Below, piece after piece: positions 1 through 12,595 of a stretch of 64,000 bases of DNA. A model generated the notes under the pieces. That model was not told where the DNA came from. It saw only the letters and a program-made list of their open reading frames with translations, and did not search any database. Position 1 is the first letter of the stretch, and each line of letters starts with the position of its first letter. The stretch is taken from NCBI GenBank assembly GCA_946122785.1, contig CAMGYJ010000006.1, positions 32,005,168 through 32,069,167 of the forward strand. Direction: 5' to 3'. The DNA is from Linum tenue. Lineage: Eukaryota > Streptophyta > Magnoliopsida > Malpighiales > Linaceae. The position numbers were made by a program, and so were the translations under genes.

Positions 1-111
1 ATAAACCTTCATTCCACGAGGGAAAATGAAGAATAACATGCCCAAATTAGATTTAAAAAGAGAGCACCACCTGTAGTAAACAGAGACCCAAAATTAAAAA
101 ATTGAAGAAGA

Positions 112-444
112 CTATAATAAGAAATTAGATTTGCAACTAAAGAAATTAATTAAGAGCGATCGAAGAGGTTGAGAAGCCGCCTGAGAGAAATTGTTGAGCA
201 GTTGAGAAGCTGAACCGGAGAGACCGACGGTGGGAGGGCTACTCCATCTGTTCTTCAGGTAGACTTTCGACCAAGGCCAGAAGATGGCGTCGAAGTCGAG
301 CGTGCTAATGTCCTGTGCTTGCTGCAAGGAACAAAAGCACAAGAAACAAAAGAAAGCGTTACGTTGGTGGCGGTGGGTGGGTGCGCGCAGTGCAAAGCTT
401 CCAGAGGAGAGAGCGTTAGTGGCGTAACCAATTTTCTTAGGCAA
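112..444 (-). other. Unassigned open frame, possible exon of a host gene
   Basis: I do not recognise this product. The minus strand is open for 110 codons. A good-looking splice acceptor (pyrimidine-rich stretch ending TTCCTTGCAG) sits inside it near 323-330, so part of it could be an exon beginning QAQDISTLDFDAIF. The 9-bp target duplication of the MULE at 440 overlaps its upstream end, so any promoter would be displaced by the element. On the plus strand a 47-codon frame (284-427) competes. No domain, signal peptide or membrane segment is evident. It may be non-coding. Confidence 0.2.
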
Positions 445-1863
445 AATACACTTGTATAGCCATAATTTTCATGTTTTTGCCAATAATAGCCACTTTTGAA
501 AAAATACACAAAATAGCCAATTCCGTCCAATACTTTAACGGTGTCATCTAACACGATGACTGGACTAACAGAAACGCTGACGTGGCGTCGGTAAATTGAG
601 ATGTGGATTTAACTTTAAAAAATATAAAATAAAATACACAAAGAAAAAAGAAAGCATACAAAAAATAAAAGAAAATAAAATCCCCCTGTATCCCTTATTC
701 CTTCTTAATCTCCATCATAATCTCTAATCCCATCTTCTCCGCTGCTCTCTCTTAATCTTCTCCCTCATCTTTCTCTGATCCCTCTTCGACCAGTAGATGT
801 CTTGCTTTGGTGGCGACCAGTTGCGTTGGGTCGACGAACTCCGACAACCCAGAGATTAGGGATTTTTGGTGGAGGAGGAAATAGGGATGGGTGGAATCGA
901 AAGCGACGAACTGCTGCAGAGGAGGGATTAGGGATTTGCGGTCGAGGAGGAACGACGAAATCAATATCAACTGCTCGGCTCCTGACCATGACGAACGGCG
1001 AGCCTTCCTTTCCTTCCCGGTCGACAATAACCACTGCACCTTCTCTCCTACAACCACCGCACTCCTCCCGATCTACGCACTCGCCACCTAGAAATCCCTA
1101 TTCCACCCTTAGTGTGTCCTCTCGCCATCCATCCCGCACCGCCGCATCTCTCCCTCAACGCCGCCAGGTCGTGATTCTTCCTCGATGTCTCAAATCCAGG
1201 GCCTAGACAGACAACAACGAAGGAGAATTGAGCGCCACGACAAGGAAGGAGAATCGAGCACCTCATCTGCTTCGACACGACCATGGGGCGATACGGATCC
1301 GGTTTCACCAGCAAGACGACGGATGCTGGAGAAGAGTTCGCCGGTGTGTTTGATGAGATTCTTTTTGTTTTGATTTATGATTTTCTTGCGGGATTGATGT
1401 CTAGAGACTAGAGATTGATACTGAGATTTTGTTTTTGTTTGGGTTTGGAAAGTTATGGAGGGCTGTAGAACTTGATTTTTTTGGGAAGAACAGATCCCCG
1501 CAGAGATACAAAAGAAAAGGAAAGGAAAGATAATCTTGGGAGAAAAATATTAATTATTAATAATTTTATTTTTATAATTGACATTAATTTTTTTATGAAA
1601 ATACTTTATATATTAATTAAATGACACGTGTCATCTACGTGTCATTAATGAATGAGTTGTTGTTGAGGTGGGCGCTGAGTTGGCATCTTAGTCAGCGTTC
1701 CGTTTAGATAACGGACGGTCACACTAACACTGTTAAAGTTTGTAACGGAAGTGGCTAGATTTGTCATATGATAATTCAAATTGTGGCTATTTTGTGTATT
1801 TCTTCAAAAGTGGCTATTATTGTCACAAAGGTGAAAGTTTTGGCTATACATATGTATTTTACC
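440..1863. mobile_element. Mutator-like element (MULE) with long terminal inverted repeats
   Basis: The ends are long inverted repeats: the left end begins GGCAAAATACACTTGTATAG and the right end, read in reverse, begins GGTAAAATACATATGTATAG. They stay similar for well over 100 bp. ATTTTCTTA is perfectly repeated at 431-439 and 1864-1872, the 9-bp target duplication typical of the Mutator superfamily. The interior (about 740-1370) is more GC-rich than the flanks, with overlapping open frames on both strands (for example 802-1206 + and 752-1057 -). None resembles a transposase, so the element is non-autonomous. The GC-rich core could be captured host sequence (Pack-MULE), but I cannot name a donor. 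Confidence 0.9.
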
Positions 1864-1872
1864 ATTTTCTTA

Positions 1873-3003
1873 TGCCTAAACTATTAAATAATAAAAATAA
1901 TAATTAATTTTCTATAATCCCTCACCTCATTTTCACAACTATTAAATCATAAAAATGGATACAATTAAAATTTCGTATAATTAATAAAATTTTGATAATT
2001 ATATATTGATAAAAAAGATTTATTTTCAATTTCAAATATCTAAAATCACAAAATATTTTTATTTATTTATAATAATTATCTAAAATTTTATTTATTAAAC
2101 TATATTTTATAATTAATTAGAATATCTTATGACTAGTTTTAAATTATGATAATTAAAATCAATAAATGAATTAAATTATAGGTTTTCATTTTTAATTATA
2201 ATTTATAGAAATGATTTATAATTAATAATAACCTACTTATTCAATCTATTTTAATAATTAATTACAATGCAAGATAATAATTTATTAAAATTCAAAATAA
2301 TCCGTTATATTTGAAATTGAATTAAATTTATATTGAACCGAAATTTAAATCAATTTGACCGGCAGACCGAACAACTGTTGACTGTGGTTTACAAGCGAGC
2401 CAAACGGTCGTTGATCTTTATTAACCTGAGGGCTGAGGGCGCGAATGAGTTTCCTATTCATTCCAGCCTAGGTTAAAGGCAGCGAAAGTTGAATGCCTTC
2501 GACCAAGGAGTGAAACGAATCAAAATCTCATTTACACTGTCGGTACGCGATCGACGATTGTTCGTTCGCCGAACAAACCTCTGTATTTATTTGTTTTGTA
2601 CCTTTCTTCTCTGGTCGAATTCTACTGTGGCTCAGAGGGGATGAAGAAGCGGTGCCGGTCTCGTTTCTCTCGCGTCTCTAGTGACCATCGCCTTTAGCAA
2701 GTTCAGTGACAAGGGAGGAACGCCATGTTCTTCGTCTTCTTCATTTCCTCTCGAGCAGAATGGTGTCTCTCTAGCAAAGTGTCGACGGATGATTTGGATG
2801 CAGGGAGCGTGAGAGGAGGGTGTTGTTTGGTGGGTTTGAATTTTAAAATTTATTTTAGATAAAGACGTAATTCACATATTAAAGTTAGAACAGTTTTTAA
2901 TAATTTTAGAGCGACTTGTAGTCATCCCTAAAATAAACAAACATGAATCCCAATTCTGTGAGAGACTTAATAACTCGAGCAAGTTGGAGCTAGTTAATCT
3001 TTA
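1873..3003. other. Intergenic, no gene seen
   Basis: From 1873 to about 2340 the sequence is extremely AT-rich with no open frame of note. From about 2380 to 2830 it becomes GC-richer and reads like a 5' leader or gene fragment (short frame from ATG at 2641), but stops interrupt it quickly and no splice model is convincing. Confidence 0.5.
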
Positions 3004-4156
3004 GGACTTTTTTACGGTAACTTGCAAGTCACCGTAACTTGCAATTTTCGGTCGACCTCAGATAGGATTAGGTCGACCTAATCTGTTGTTTCAGTTTTGT
3101 GAGGCTCAACGACGCGGTTGTCCTTTTACAGAAAATGGTCGACCTCTTTGGGGAGCGAACAATATAAAAGGTCGACCCAAATATCTCAAAGGCCGAACAT
3201 TTTGCTATTAAAAGGTCGACCTCATAAGAAAAAAGGTCGACCTCTGTTTCATAACTGATCAACATCAAAGTCGGGATTATTTAGGAAAATAGTATAAATG
3301 GTCGACCGTGTGCACACCGTATATGTATTGGATAAGGATTCCAATACTAGAAAGGTAACCCTAACTTGTCTATCACTTAATTCGACTGAATCTCGTCCTA
3401 AACATCTATAAATACGAATATAAGTCACATTCACCGCCACCGAAACTCTGGATTTGGTTTTTTGTATGGTTAGAGCTTTTGTGAAGAAGAAGAAGAAGAT
3501 CTTTTGCGGTTCCTATTGTATGTGTTTCAAGAGGTTGACCTATTTTAGCTATCGTCATCATCTTGTCTAATTCGTAATTTGCACCTTTTAATTTGATGTT
3601 TTGTTGCGTGCAGAAGACCATTTGGTTAACCCTTATTTCAATCAGGTCGGCCTCTGTTTGACAATTGCGAGAATTGAATTTAGGGCACAACACTAGGACT
3701 TCTGTACTTGCGAGGTAAGGAAGATCAAACCTAATAGGTCGATCTAATTCTTATCATGATAGACCGTTTCTGTTTGTTTTGCTTGTTTATCTAGAATGTC
3801 GGGTTTGGCTTTGTTTGTAAGACTATGTTGTGCTTAAAAGGTCGGCCGATCAGTGTGTCTGGTCGACCTATCAATTGTTCGTGGTAGTATTACACATGTT
3901 TTTGTTGGTAAATTGGTATTATTTTGTTAGATAGGTCGACCTAGGAAGAGCAAAGGTCGACCTAATTGGTTCTAGTAGTGACAACTTACGTCTTTAAGGT
4001 CGACCTAATAATATTTCAGGTCGACCACTTCTCTGTTGTTGGTCATTTGTACAAAATTAGAGTGACCACCTTAGGGGATTCGGTCGACCACAGTTAGGAA
4101 TAGGTAGACCGAATTGTGCAAGTTACGGTGACTTGCAAGGCACCATAGGCGCACCC
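3004..4156. mobile_element. Non-autonomous MULE with internal GGTCGACC array
   Basis: TAATCTTTA is perfectly duplicated at 2995-3003 and 4157-4165, a 9-bp target duplication. The termini are imperfect inverted repeats of about 55 bp: both ends contain, in opposite orientation, CTTGCAAGTCACCGTAACTT. No transposase is encoded. Weak frames exist in the middle (3406-3693 -), without recognisable domains. The interior is dominated by copies of the palindrome GGTCGACC in two subterminal clusters (listed separately). The element lies upstream of the PPR gene. Confidence 0.87.
3050..4110. repeat. Two subterminal clusters of palindrome GGTCGACC
   Basis: Exact GGTCGACC starts near 3050, 3071, 3137, 3170, 3214, 3235 and 3300, then near 3861, 3934, 3955, 3998, 4019 and 4082. 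Variants (GGTTGACC, GGTCGGCC, GGTCGATC, GGTAGACC) lie near 3531, 3646, 3737, 3840 and 4103. Most spacings are close to multiples of 21-22 bp. The central 500 bp has only variants. Subterminal clustering resembles transposase-binding repeats of other DNA transposons; the function here is inferred. Confidence 0.85.
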
Positions 4157-4686
4157 TAATCTTTAATGAGTCGAGGTTAAGGATTCAAGGTGGGGAGAGC
4201 ATACGGTCAACCTTATGGTTAGTAACGATGCATAATCCTAAACTTACTATCTATTTCAATTAATTTTACCGAGTTATATCTATTTTATTTTAAGTCACAA
4301 TTTCATTTTTTTCACACATAAATCAAATTTATTGTAACCTTCAAAATGACATTGATAATATTTTGTAAAAAAAAAAAAAAATGGAAAGCAACAAAGACAC
4401 ATTTGATCTGCAACGCCAGTAGATGTACGAGCTTTCATCTTCGAGTAGACGAACTTAAGCTCCAAGCCTCCAACCCTTGTTCTACGGACTCTCCAAGTGA
4501 AGATCGAAAGCTGGTTCGAGGACCAGTGACCAGTCCAGCACCGCCTAGGCGGCAGAGTACTCACCAGCGTCGCGATGCCCGCCATCTCTCTCTTCCTTGC
4601 TCTACGTCTTCGACGGTAATCCTCCTCTCCACCTCCTCCCATATCTCTCTGAAATGTTCTCTTCTCCCTCCTGGTTGCCCGAGTAA

Positions 4687-6554
4687 CTCTGCGTTTTTCG
4701 CTGCCCCTTAGGGTTTGGTGGAAACTGGAATTCTCACTTACCTCTCGGAAACTTTAGTAATTTCAGAATCACAGGCGGCTGCTGCCAGATCCTCCATCCT
4801 CCTTTGGCGGCCGAGAAACTGATATTTGGGCGATTTCTCACTTCATCAGTTCCGGGAGGCGAGCAAGCCGTTCTCGACGAAGAAGATGAGTTCCGCAGTA
4901 CTGGCCAGGGCAGTAATGGCGACGACTTGCGCAGCAGGATTTTGAGGCTGAGATTACCAAAGCGAAGCGCCACCAATGTCATTGAGAACTGGGTCAGGGA
5001 AGGGAATCCGGTAACGTCCTCTGAGCTACGAGCTATCTCCAGAGAGCTCCGCAAATCTCAGCGATATAAGCACGCTCTTGAGGTTCAGTCCTCTTGTTCA
5101 ACTTTCTAATATTCCCATTTCTTACATTGGCTCTGCTGAATTTATGATATAGCCTTGAATATTGGAGCGGCGGGAATGTTTGCATTCTTTTGGCTACATG
5201 GTAGAATTAGTCTCTAGCTAGATGCCTAACATTGGTATAGGAAACATTAAACCTGGAACAATTTAGCAGACTTGACGAAGAACTTCGAATGAATATCTCT
5301 TGGTCACTGTTGCTCAATTCGGGTAGTGTCTCAATTGATATATACCATGATTTGTGTTGTTTCCTTCTTATTATGAAAATGTTGGGAGTTGTCTGTTCTT
5401 CGTAACTGGATTCGAATGCTCAAAGGCTATGTTACATATAAATGGTGGAATGCCCAATCTAATTTCTATTTACATGGTTGTAAAATCTTTCTCACCGCTC
5501 TTGATCCTTTATATATTGTTGACAATGATATGGGCTTATCTTGTCACATTGTTTGCAACAGAGTTTTCAGACCGTTTGCCTTTTTCTCTCTATTTAATTT
5601 GGCTCTACAATGACAATTTCTGTTGTGCTTCCTGTTCAGTTATCAGAGTGGATGGTTTCACAAGAACGGTTTGAGTTGCTAGACTCTGATTATGCGACCC
5701 GGATTGATTTGATGACCAAAGTCTTTGGAATTGATGCTGCTGAACGCTACTTTGAGAGTTTACCACTGGCAGTAAAAACTGCAGAGACTTATACTGCGCT
5801 TCTTCACTCTTATTCTGCAGTGAAAATGATTGACAAGGCTGAAGAACTTTATGATAGAATGAAGGAATCAAACTTGTCTTTTTCAGCTGTGACATACAAT
5901 GAGATTATGACTTTATATATGTCCGTTGGGAAGCAGGAGAAAGTTGGCTCAGTGGTTCAAGAACTCAAAGATCAGAAGGTTACTCCTGACATATTTACTT
6001 ACAATCTCTGGATAAGCTCTTGCGCTGCGAACCTAGATATTGATGAAGCCAGAAGGGTCTTGGATGAAATGAGGCGCAGCTCTGGTTGCAATGATGACTG
6101 GTTAAGATACATCAGAATTGTTGGATTATATTTGACAGCGGGTAATTTGTTCAATGCTGAGTCTAGTGGTGCTGTTGTTGAAGCTGACAAAAGCATTACT
6201 CAAAGAGACTGGATTACATATGACTTCCTCGTCATCCTTTATGCCAGTTTGCAGAACAAGGAGATGATTGATCAGATATGGAAATCCTTGAGAATGACTA
6301 AGCAGAAAATGACAAGCAGAAACTATGTTTGCATTCTTTCCTCATATTTGGTGCTGGGTCATTTGAAAGAAGTGGGGGAAATTATAGATCAGTGGAAACT
6401 CTGTGCTGATACCGAGTTTGATGCCTTTGTATGTGGTAGGCTTTTGAATGCATTGTATGGCAATGGATTGACTGAAGTTGCTGATACCTTCCGCATGCTT
6501 TTGATCGAGAGGAACTGTGATCCCACTAATGGATCGGAAGAGAGATCGTCGTAA
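4687..6554 (+). CDS. P-class pentatricopeptide repeat protein, At5g09450-like
   Basis: The predicted product belongs to the short P-class PPR proteins, helical-repeat RNA-binding proteins that usually act in mitochondria or plastids. Two exons: the first ends at 5082 (...KSQRYKHALE) before a GT, the intron is 5083-5639 (ends TTCAG), and the second runs 5640-6554 from LSEWMVSQ to ...GSEERSS. Exon 2 contains about six PPR units beginning TYTALLHSYS, TYNEIMTLYM, TYNLWISSCA, RYIRIVGLYL, TYDFLVILYA and NYVCILSSYL. A DLRSRILRLRLPKRSA segment precedes the repeats, as I recall for Arabidopsis At5g09450. Oddity: the frame of exon 1 is open from 4687 but contains no ATG, so the true start lies in an unseen upstream exon or has been lost. 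One candidate upstream start (ATG at 4575) does not splice in phase by any site I can see. Confidence 0.85.
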
Positions 6555-6961
6555 GGCCAAGCAGTTATGCAGCTGGGTGGGACTTCTTTCGGGTTGCTGA
6601 TGGCTATCGTGATTTCAACCACAAGTCCTTCCATGTAGTTTTATAAATCAGCTATCAGGTGCTTACTAACTTGATCTCCCTATCAGATAACAGGTGAAAC
6701 CTGAAGTTTTGATGCAAGAATAAAGTTAGTTTATTTTGCAATATGAACAAATTCCTTTCATATGGTTGGAAGGACGCCGTTTTATTCAATGGAAGTATAT
6801 ACCCACTGGCTGTTAGGTGTGTTTGTAACTTCGTCTCACATTGTTTGAGCAATTGAAATTTCGGTTTACTAAAAGCTTCCTAAATCCCCACAAGCATGTT
6901 TAAGCATTCCTTGATGGACGAGATCAAGGTGAATGGGTTCCTCAACAAGTCGGCATCCGAA
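6555..6961. other. 3' flank of the PPR gene, no further gene
   Basis: This is probably the 3' untranslated region and flank of the PPR gene. Short open frames on the minus strand here are shadows. No clear polyadenylation motif could be singled out. Confidence 0.4.
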
Positions 6962-7508
6962 TAGAGATACAAAAGTATCCGTAACCGTGGATATCCGTAC
7001 GATCCGGCCTAATCGGGTAGGGTAAAACCCGTACCGAAGGACATTTAGTGGGTACGGGTAAAACCCGAACCCGAATATTGCAGGTAATGGGTGGGCATGG
7101 GTTTCTCACTATCCAATCCGAATCCGCCCGATTATACACATGCATATGTATTTTGTCTAGATATAATCATTATTTTTTTCTAACATATTTAATATTAGCA
7201 TATAAATATAATATTTTCATTAATTTGTGTTGTTTTAATTAATTTTCCTCATTCTAATGAATTATTGTCGTACTTTTTCCTCTTACGTAATGTAAGAATA
7301 CGTGTGAATCTTAACATATTGGTTGAAGTTGTGAAGAGAAATGATTACCCATGGATAATCGTGGATACCCGAAATCCGAACGGGTATGGGCATGGTTTTG
7401 ATGTTCTACCCATTTCACATATGGGTGGTATGGGTAAAACCCGAACTACTTTGGGTAGGGTAACGGATATGTAATATCCGCGCCCAACCCGATCCATTGC
7501 CATCCCTA
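6962..7508. mobile_element. Degenerate hAT-like non-autonomous element, family A
   Basis: The body is full of GGGTA/TACCC runs. The right end reads CATTGCCATCCCTA and the left end TAGAGATACA, a decayed inverted pair. Flanking octamers CATCCGAA (6954-6961) and CATTCGAG (7509-7516) match at 6 of 8 positions, consistent with an old 8-bp hAT target duplication. The same family is better preserved at 13093-13656. It carries no coding sequence. Confidence 0.6.
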
Positions 7509-7516
7509 CATTCGAG

Positions 7517-8162
7517 CTGGACTCTTTTCATTTTCTTAAGCGGCATGGAAGAAGTGGTTGAATAATCAACCACCACACCATCACTTCATAGAATTCTTGA
7601 GTATAGTTTCCTCCTCAGACCGCTAGTAAAGAAACCAAATCTCAAACTTTTGCTAATAAGTTGGTGAACTCTTATATGAGGCATGAACTTGCTAATTATG
7701 TTATTTTTTTTCCATTAATGACCTTGTGGATAAGTCATGGATGGTACCACAAACACTTTGATATATGCGTTGACTTAAAGACTGACAAGATACATGAAAT
7801 CGTAAAGATCACTATATGAATTAGGATAACAGAAACCATTGGGTGCCACTGAATGGGTATCTCGATTCGCTTCTTGTGTTGCAAAAGCGAAATGAACTAA
7901 TGATAATTGTTCTAAAAGAGTGTACTTCCCGCAGGATCACTCCACCCTTAGCATCATAAGTCTCTCTGGGCTCTGGCTACCAACAACAGTAAAACCATTT
8001 GAGCATCCCATGTGATATGAATTGACAGTGTAGACCATCCCTAGTGATGAATGAGGTATAAAACTTCTCGAGTAGCTAGTAGTTCAACCAAATATGGATC
8101 TGTAATTGCCAGGATAACTCGTCCGAAAGCGAATAAGCGAAGCGAGTATCAAAACCAACGAT
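7517..8162. other. Intergenic, no gene recognised
   Basis: No protein motif or structural repeat was recognised on either strand. It forms the left flank of the nested LTR elements. Confidence 0.4.
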
Positions 8163-8167
8163 CCCAA

Positions 8168-8542
8168 TAAAAGAATCCCTCGTCTAGGAATTCTAGGGAT
8201 TGATCTTCGGCACCCGCAATTACTTCTAACAAATAGGGATTTAGGGGTTGAGAGAAAGAATTAGGGATTTAGATGAGAAGAACATAATAGAATCAAGAAT
8301 CGGACGAGGCCTTGGATTGTTTGAGACAAGAAATTATGAGTTGAGAGAGAATAGGCTTAGGAGAGATACTTTGCTTAATACTTTTCTTCTTTGATTATTA
8401 ATGAATGACAAAGTACATATTTATAGGGAAATATTGGAAAACCTTAATAATAATTCTAATTCGACTAAATCTCTATTAACCATTATTATAATTATTCCAC
8501 CTAGTATAATAATTGAAACACCAATATGGAGGGTTTCTAACA
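8168..8542 (-). repeat. 3' LTR of the outer element
   Basis: Near-copy of 16670-17054. It retains the TGTTAGAAACCC start and is preceded on the minus strand by a purine-rich tract. Confidence 0.85.
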
Positions 8543-9132
8543 ATCCACCCCTCTTGAAAGCAACCTTGCCCTCATGGTTGTTGTTCACTTCCACCTCCTT
8601 GACCTTCCGCTTTTTTCATTTCCAATTGCGCTCGATCCCTTGAATGAACTCTCCTCGCGCAACTCAAACTTTCCTCGACTCTCCTCCACCAACGTGACAT
8701 GTCACGTTCTTCATAGCCGAACAATTCTTCATAGCCGAACAACTCTTATTTCGAATTCCACGAAATAAGAGTCAGAGAACTGTTCTTCCTTGTGTCCATC
8801 ATCATTACCCACCTTGAGATCTTCAATGAAATACTCCATAATTTTTTTCATGGGCTTGGTGGTGAAAACAACCCATAACTTTTCCCCACCTTCTCTTCTT
8901 TTACCTTGGATTCGGTCCACAATTGCTTGGGAGAAAGGGTTAGAGCCTTAATCAATATTAAGCCACCTTGAGCCCTTCTTCTTTTCTTTTTCGATTGGGC
9001 CCCTTGCAAGCCCACCCACCAACATAATAACCTCATCTCATTTATTTTTCGAGCCTACCTTCTTCAAAAGACAGTAAAGACGCGACCTAACTTCTTCATG
9101 AAGCAAATTGGGCTCGCTCAGCCCGTAACCAC

Positions 9133-10535
9133 TGACTCACTATGGATACACCGCGAATTAATCTCAACTAGAGCTCAAGTATATACTCTAGCCGGGTGCA
9201 GTATAGGGCGAGTATGTTTTAATTGTCAAACCCTACTTCAATCGCTTAGTTTGTTATCTAGCTAACATTTTTTGGGTTTAAAACTAAGAAACCTACAAAT
9301 GAGAATAAGCAAATAAAGTAAATCGAGATAGTCTCAATGATAGAAGAGTTCACCTGGGTATTGCTCCCCCTAGCTAACAAGTATGACTTGTTGGATCGAA
9401 TGGTCATGTGCGGTAAGGTGGTTGTAAACCGTCGGGAAGTGAAAACAGTAGCCAAGCGCCACTCTCTCGGTCTCTAGGTCAAGGGAAGTTGATTCAAGCC
9501 ACCAACATGACTCTCTCGACCTATTGACCAAGGGTTGCCAAGACTTCACCCTCAAATCGGAGTTCGGACGACCACCCACAACCAACCCTAGGTGCTAATA
9601 CGAAATAAGAGGCGTTCCTTGCATTAACCTAGATAGGAGACAATGAATCGCCTGAGAAACCCAGCTTTCAAGCCTCTTTCAAAGAAAGGAAGGAGGTTTT
9701 CTCTCTACCTAGGTTAGAATGGAAATTAGATTTATAGGCTTTCACATAACACAATTATTCATAAAAAATACCTCCACATTCACATTAAACACAGTCACAC
9801 ACAAATCATTCAATCCATACAAACATTCACATAATTGTAGTTAGGGTTTACAAACACCCAAGTGAATAGGTAGGCTATTCCATAGCTAGGAAAAGGAAAA
9901 CAAGGAAAAGGAGAGAAAGAACCATGGAGAGATGAAAATATTTCCTCCTTGTTGCTTGAATCTCCCTTGAGAAGAAGAAACCTTCACTCCTCTAGCTTGA
10001 AATGAGCCCAATCCCCTTCTTCCTCCTTTGAATGACACTTTCTCTCTCTAGAATAGGAAGAGGAAACCGAAATCTCTCACTAGAAACCCTCATTTATTCT
10101 GAAAACTAACACCCTACAAAAAAGCTCAACTTTCCCCTTCACCTCAACTCCCCTTTTATACCCAGGTTGGGCTCAAATCAAAGTCCCAGTTCACGGTCGT
10201 GAACTCAAGGCGGGGACCTTGATCTCGGGCAAAAACGCGCCGCTTTACTAAGTCACTTCACGGTCTTACGACCGTAAACTGGCTTGAGTCCAGTGAAACT
10301 GCAAATGACTCTTAACCCTCCGCACTTCACGGTCTCGGACTTTGGACTTTTCTTCGATTCTTGTCCTTTTTGACCTCCAATTGACCCGAAACTCGTCCTC
10401 GACCTTCCCACACATGCTAGGACCTAAAATGTAACAAAACAAGCACAACCTAGTGTAAAATAGGTCGAGAGACGATGAAATTTAAAGTCAAACAAGGTAA
10501 ACCAAAATGACCTTCACATATTTAGACCCGAATCA
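9133..10535 (-). repeat. 3' LTR of the inner element (full-length copy)
   Basis: This copy retains a roughly 450-bp segment (about 9775-10243) missing from the partner LTR. It includes a minus-strand TATA box, GGTATAAAAGGGG, at about 10149-10161. It contains the CACGG..CCGTG-type palindromes also seen in the LTR at 59.5-60.9 kb. Confidence 0.85.
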
Positions 10536-12595
10536 CTCCCCCACACTTAGACGTTTGCTTGTCCCAAAGCAAACCAATTCCAAACAAGGTAATATCTCAA
10601 CCTAACAAGATAACTTGGGGACAAATCAAAGGGTACAAAGAGGTGAATCTCAATGACTAATGGGCATCAACACATGAACCGCCTCAAACAATACCGGCAT
10701 CCACCACAAACGACATTCGATTGCATCAAGAATGGGAAAATGAAAATTTCTCACCCTGTTCACAAATCAATGCAAGTCTCGACCGAACTACTCACCAACC
10801 ACAACTTACCATGCATAGAACTCAAGTCTAAGGAACAGACAATGGGGCAACATAGGTCCTCACCGGGGTAAGATTTGAACATGCAAAACAAGAATGAATC
10901 ACTCACTCTCGACCACTGGGGTCAGGACCTTTTTTGGTGCAAAAGATGTGCACAATCATCAACACTCAGCCCTATCGTCTCTCCACCATGGTGGCAACCT
11001 CTAAATGCTAGAGTTCACGAGACGGTTGGCATCGGGTTCAAATGACTGGCAATTGTCTTGAACATGGGGAAAATGCCCTTTGGGTAATGGCAAACATGGC
11101 ATGAGGTCCTACATTTTCAACCTAAAACCCAAGGTTCTATCGTCTCGACTAAGAACCTTTCCTACAACAAAGGCCACTAGCATCGGCCAAAAACCACACT
11201 TCCCTTCTTCCAAACTACTACCACTCACGAACTACGTTCAAGCACACTTCTTCGGCCTATCTTGCTATTCACATTTCAAACCTAGTAGTGAAGGAGGTCA
11301 TTAAACAATTTAGGTGTTTCGATGATCTGGGTGCCAAGAAACCTATCTAGGGCATACACTTATACTTTTGTGGCCACTCTCTACTTTTATTTACCCCGTT
11401 TTATTACCCTTTTTCGTTTCTTTTTGCTCTTTCTTTCTTTTTCTATTTTTTCGAGGGGGTGTACTAGAGAGCTAAACACATGCCACTTCTTTCATTTAAC
11501 GAACAATGCTCTCCATTTAAGAACTTTCCTCCAACACTACCTTCTCATTTCTAGCAAGAATCGGACAAAACCACCTATGTACGTAGAACCCCTTTCAATA
11601 ACCATCAAGCTCAACAAGCATGAAGCTCCTAGCATTAGAACGACCCCCAAACTCACACAGCTCAAAGGGGTTGACTAGGGGATGAAGTGTTTCGGGACAA
11701 TCAACTTTTGGGCGTGGACTAATCATATGCCTCTATCATACTCACTAGTGACAATAGTTAATGTTACACCTCATGGCGAGAGGGATCTATCACACATGAA
11801 AAAGACGATCGACACAAAACTCACATGGTTACCTAGCCGCCCAATCATCTATTCCAATTTCAAAACTTCAATGCATGACAATTGTAATTAAGAAGTAACC
11901 AAGTCAAGACATCCATTCATTTAAGCACACATGAGAACTAAGATTTTGCACAACCCTAATGCATTCTCAGTCGTCATAATAGGATGCACTCGATTACATG
12001 CAACAATTCAAGATTGATGCCAAATAAGCACGAGATTCACCCACCAACCGGCCATTTTGATCATGCATTGCTTGGAGCCCTCAAAATTTTCAAATATGGG
12101 CACACATCAAGGCTCCAAGCATTCACTCACACACACAATCATAATAATAGACTACCCCCCATACTTAAGCTCGACATTTCCCTCAATGGCGTAAAATAGG
12201 GGGTCGAACAATGTTACCGCATAGCTTAGCGAGTGAAAGTCGGGACCGAATTGGGCCGGATACGAAGAGGAGAGAGCTTCAAGGATACAAAACAAAAATA
12301 AACACAAACATACTCACGCAAGGCGAGGTTATTACGCAATATTAGAACTTAACATAAAACAAACACAAACCTTCGTTGGGTTGCCTCCCAACAAGCGCTA
12401 CTTTTACGTCATAAGCTAGATGGTTGCTCCTTAAACTTTCGTCCATCTGAGAACCTCCTTGAAGTTGAGGTTCTCGGTAGTGAGATGAAGTCTCAAGCTA
12501 TGCGCATTGGACGAATCCATGATTGAGAGCTCGTGAACTTGATCAGCTTTGAGGCTCCACCCATGAGACCTCTTATTCTTCTTTTCTTCTTTTTT

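Noticed and set aside
802..1206. 134-codon frame in the first MULE
   Set aside because: No similarity to transposases or any family I know; overlapping frames on both strands point to composition, not coding.
4575..4615. ATG at 4575 as start of the PPR gene joined by a short intron to 4712
   Set aside because: The donor at 4616 leaves two bases of a codon while the acceptor at 4711 needs one, so the frame does not connect.
6942..7145. Open frames in the GGGTA-rich segment
   Set aside because: Produced by the repeat composition of a hAT-like element; no protein homology.
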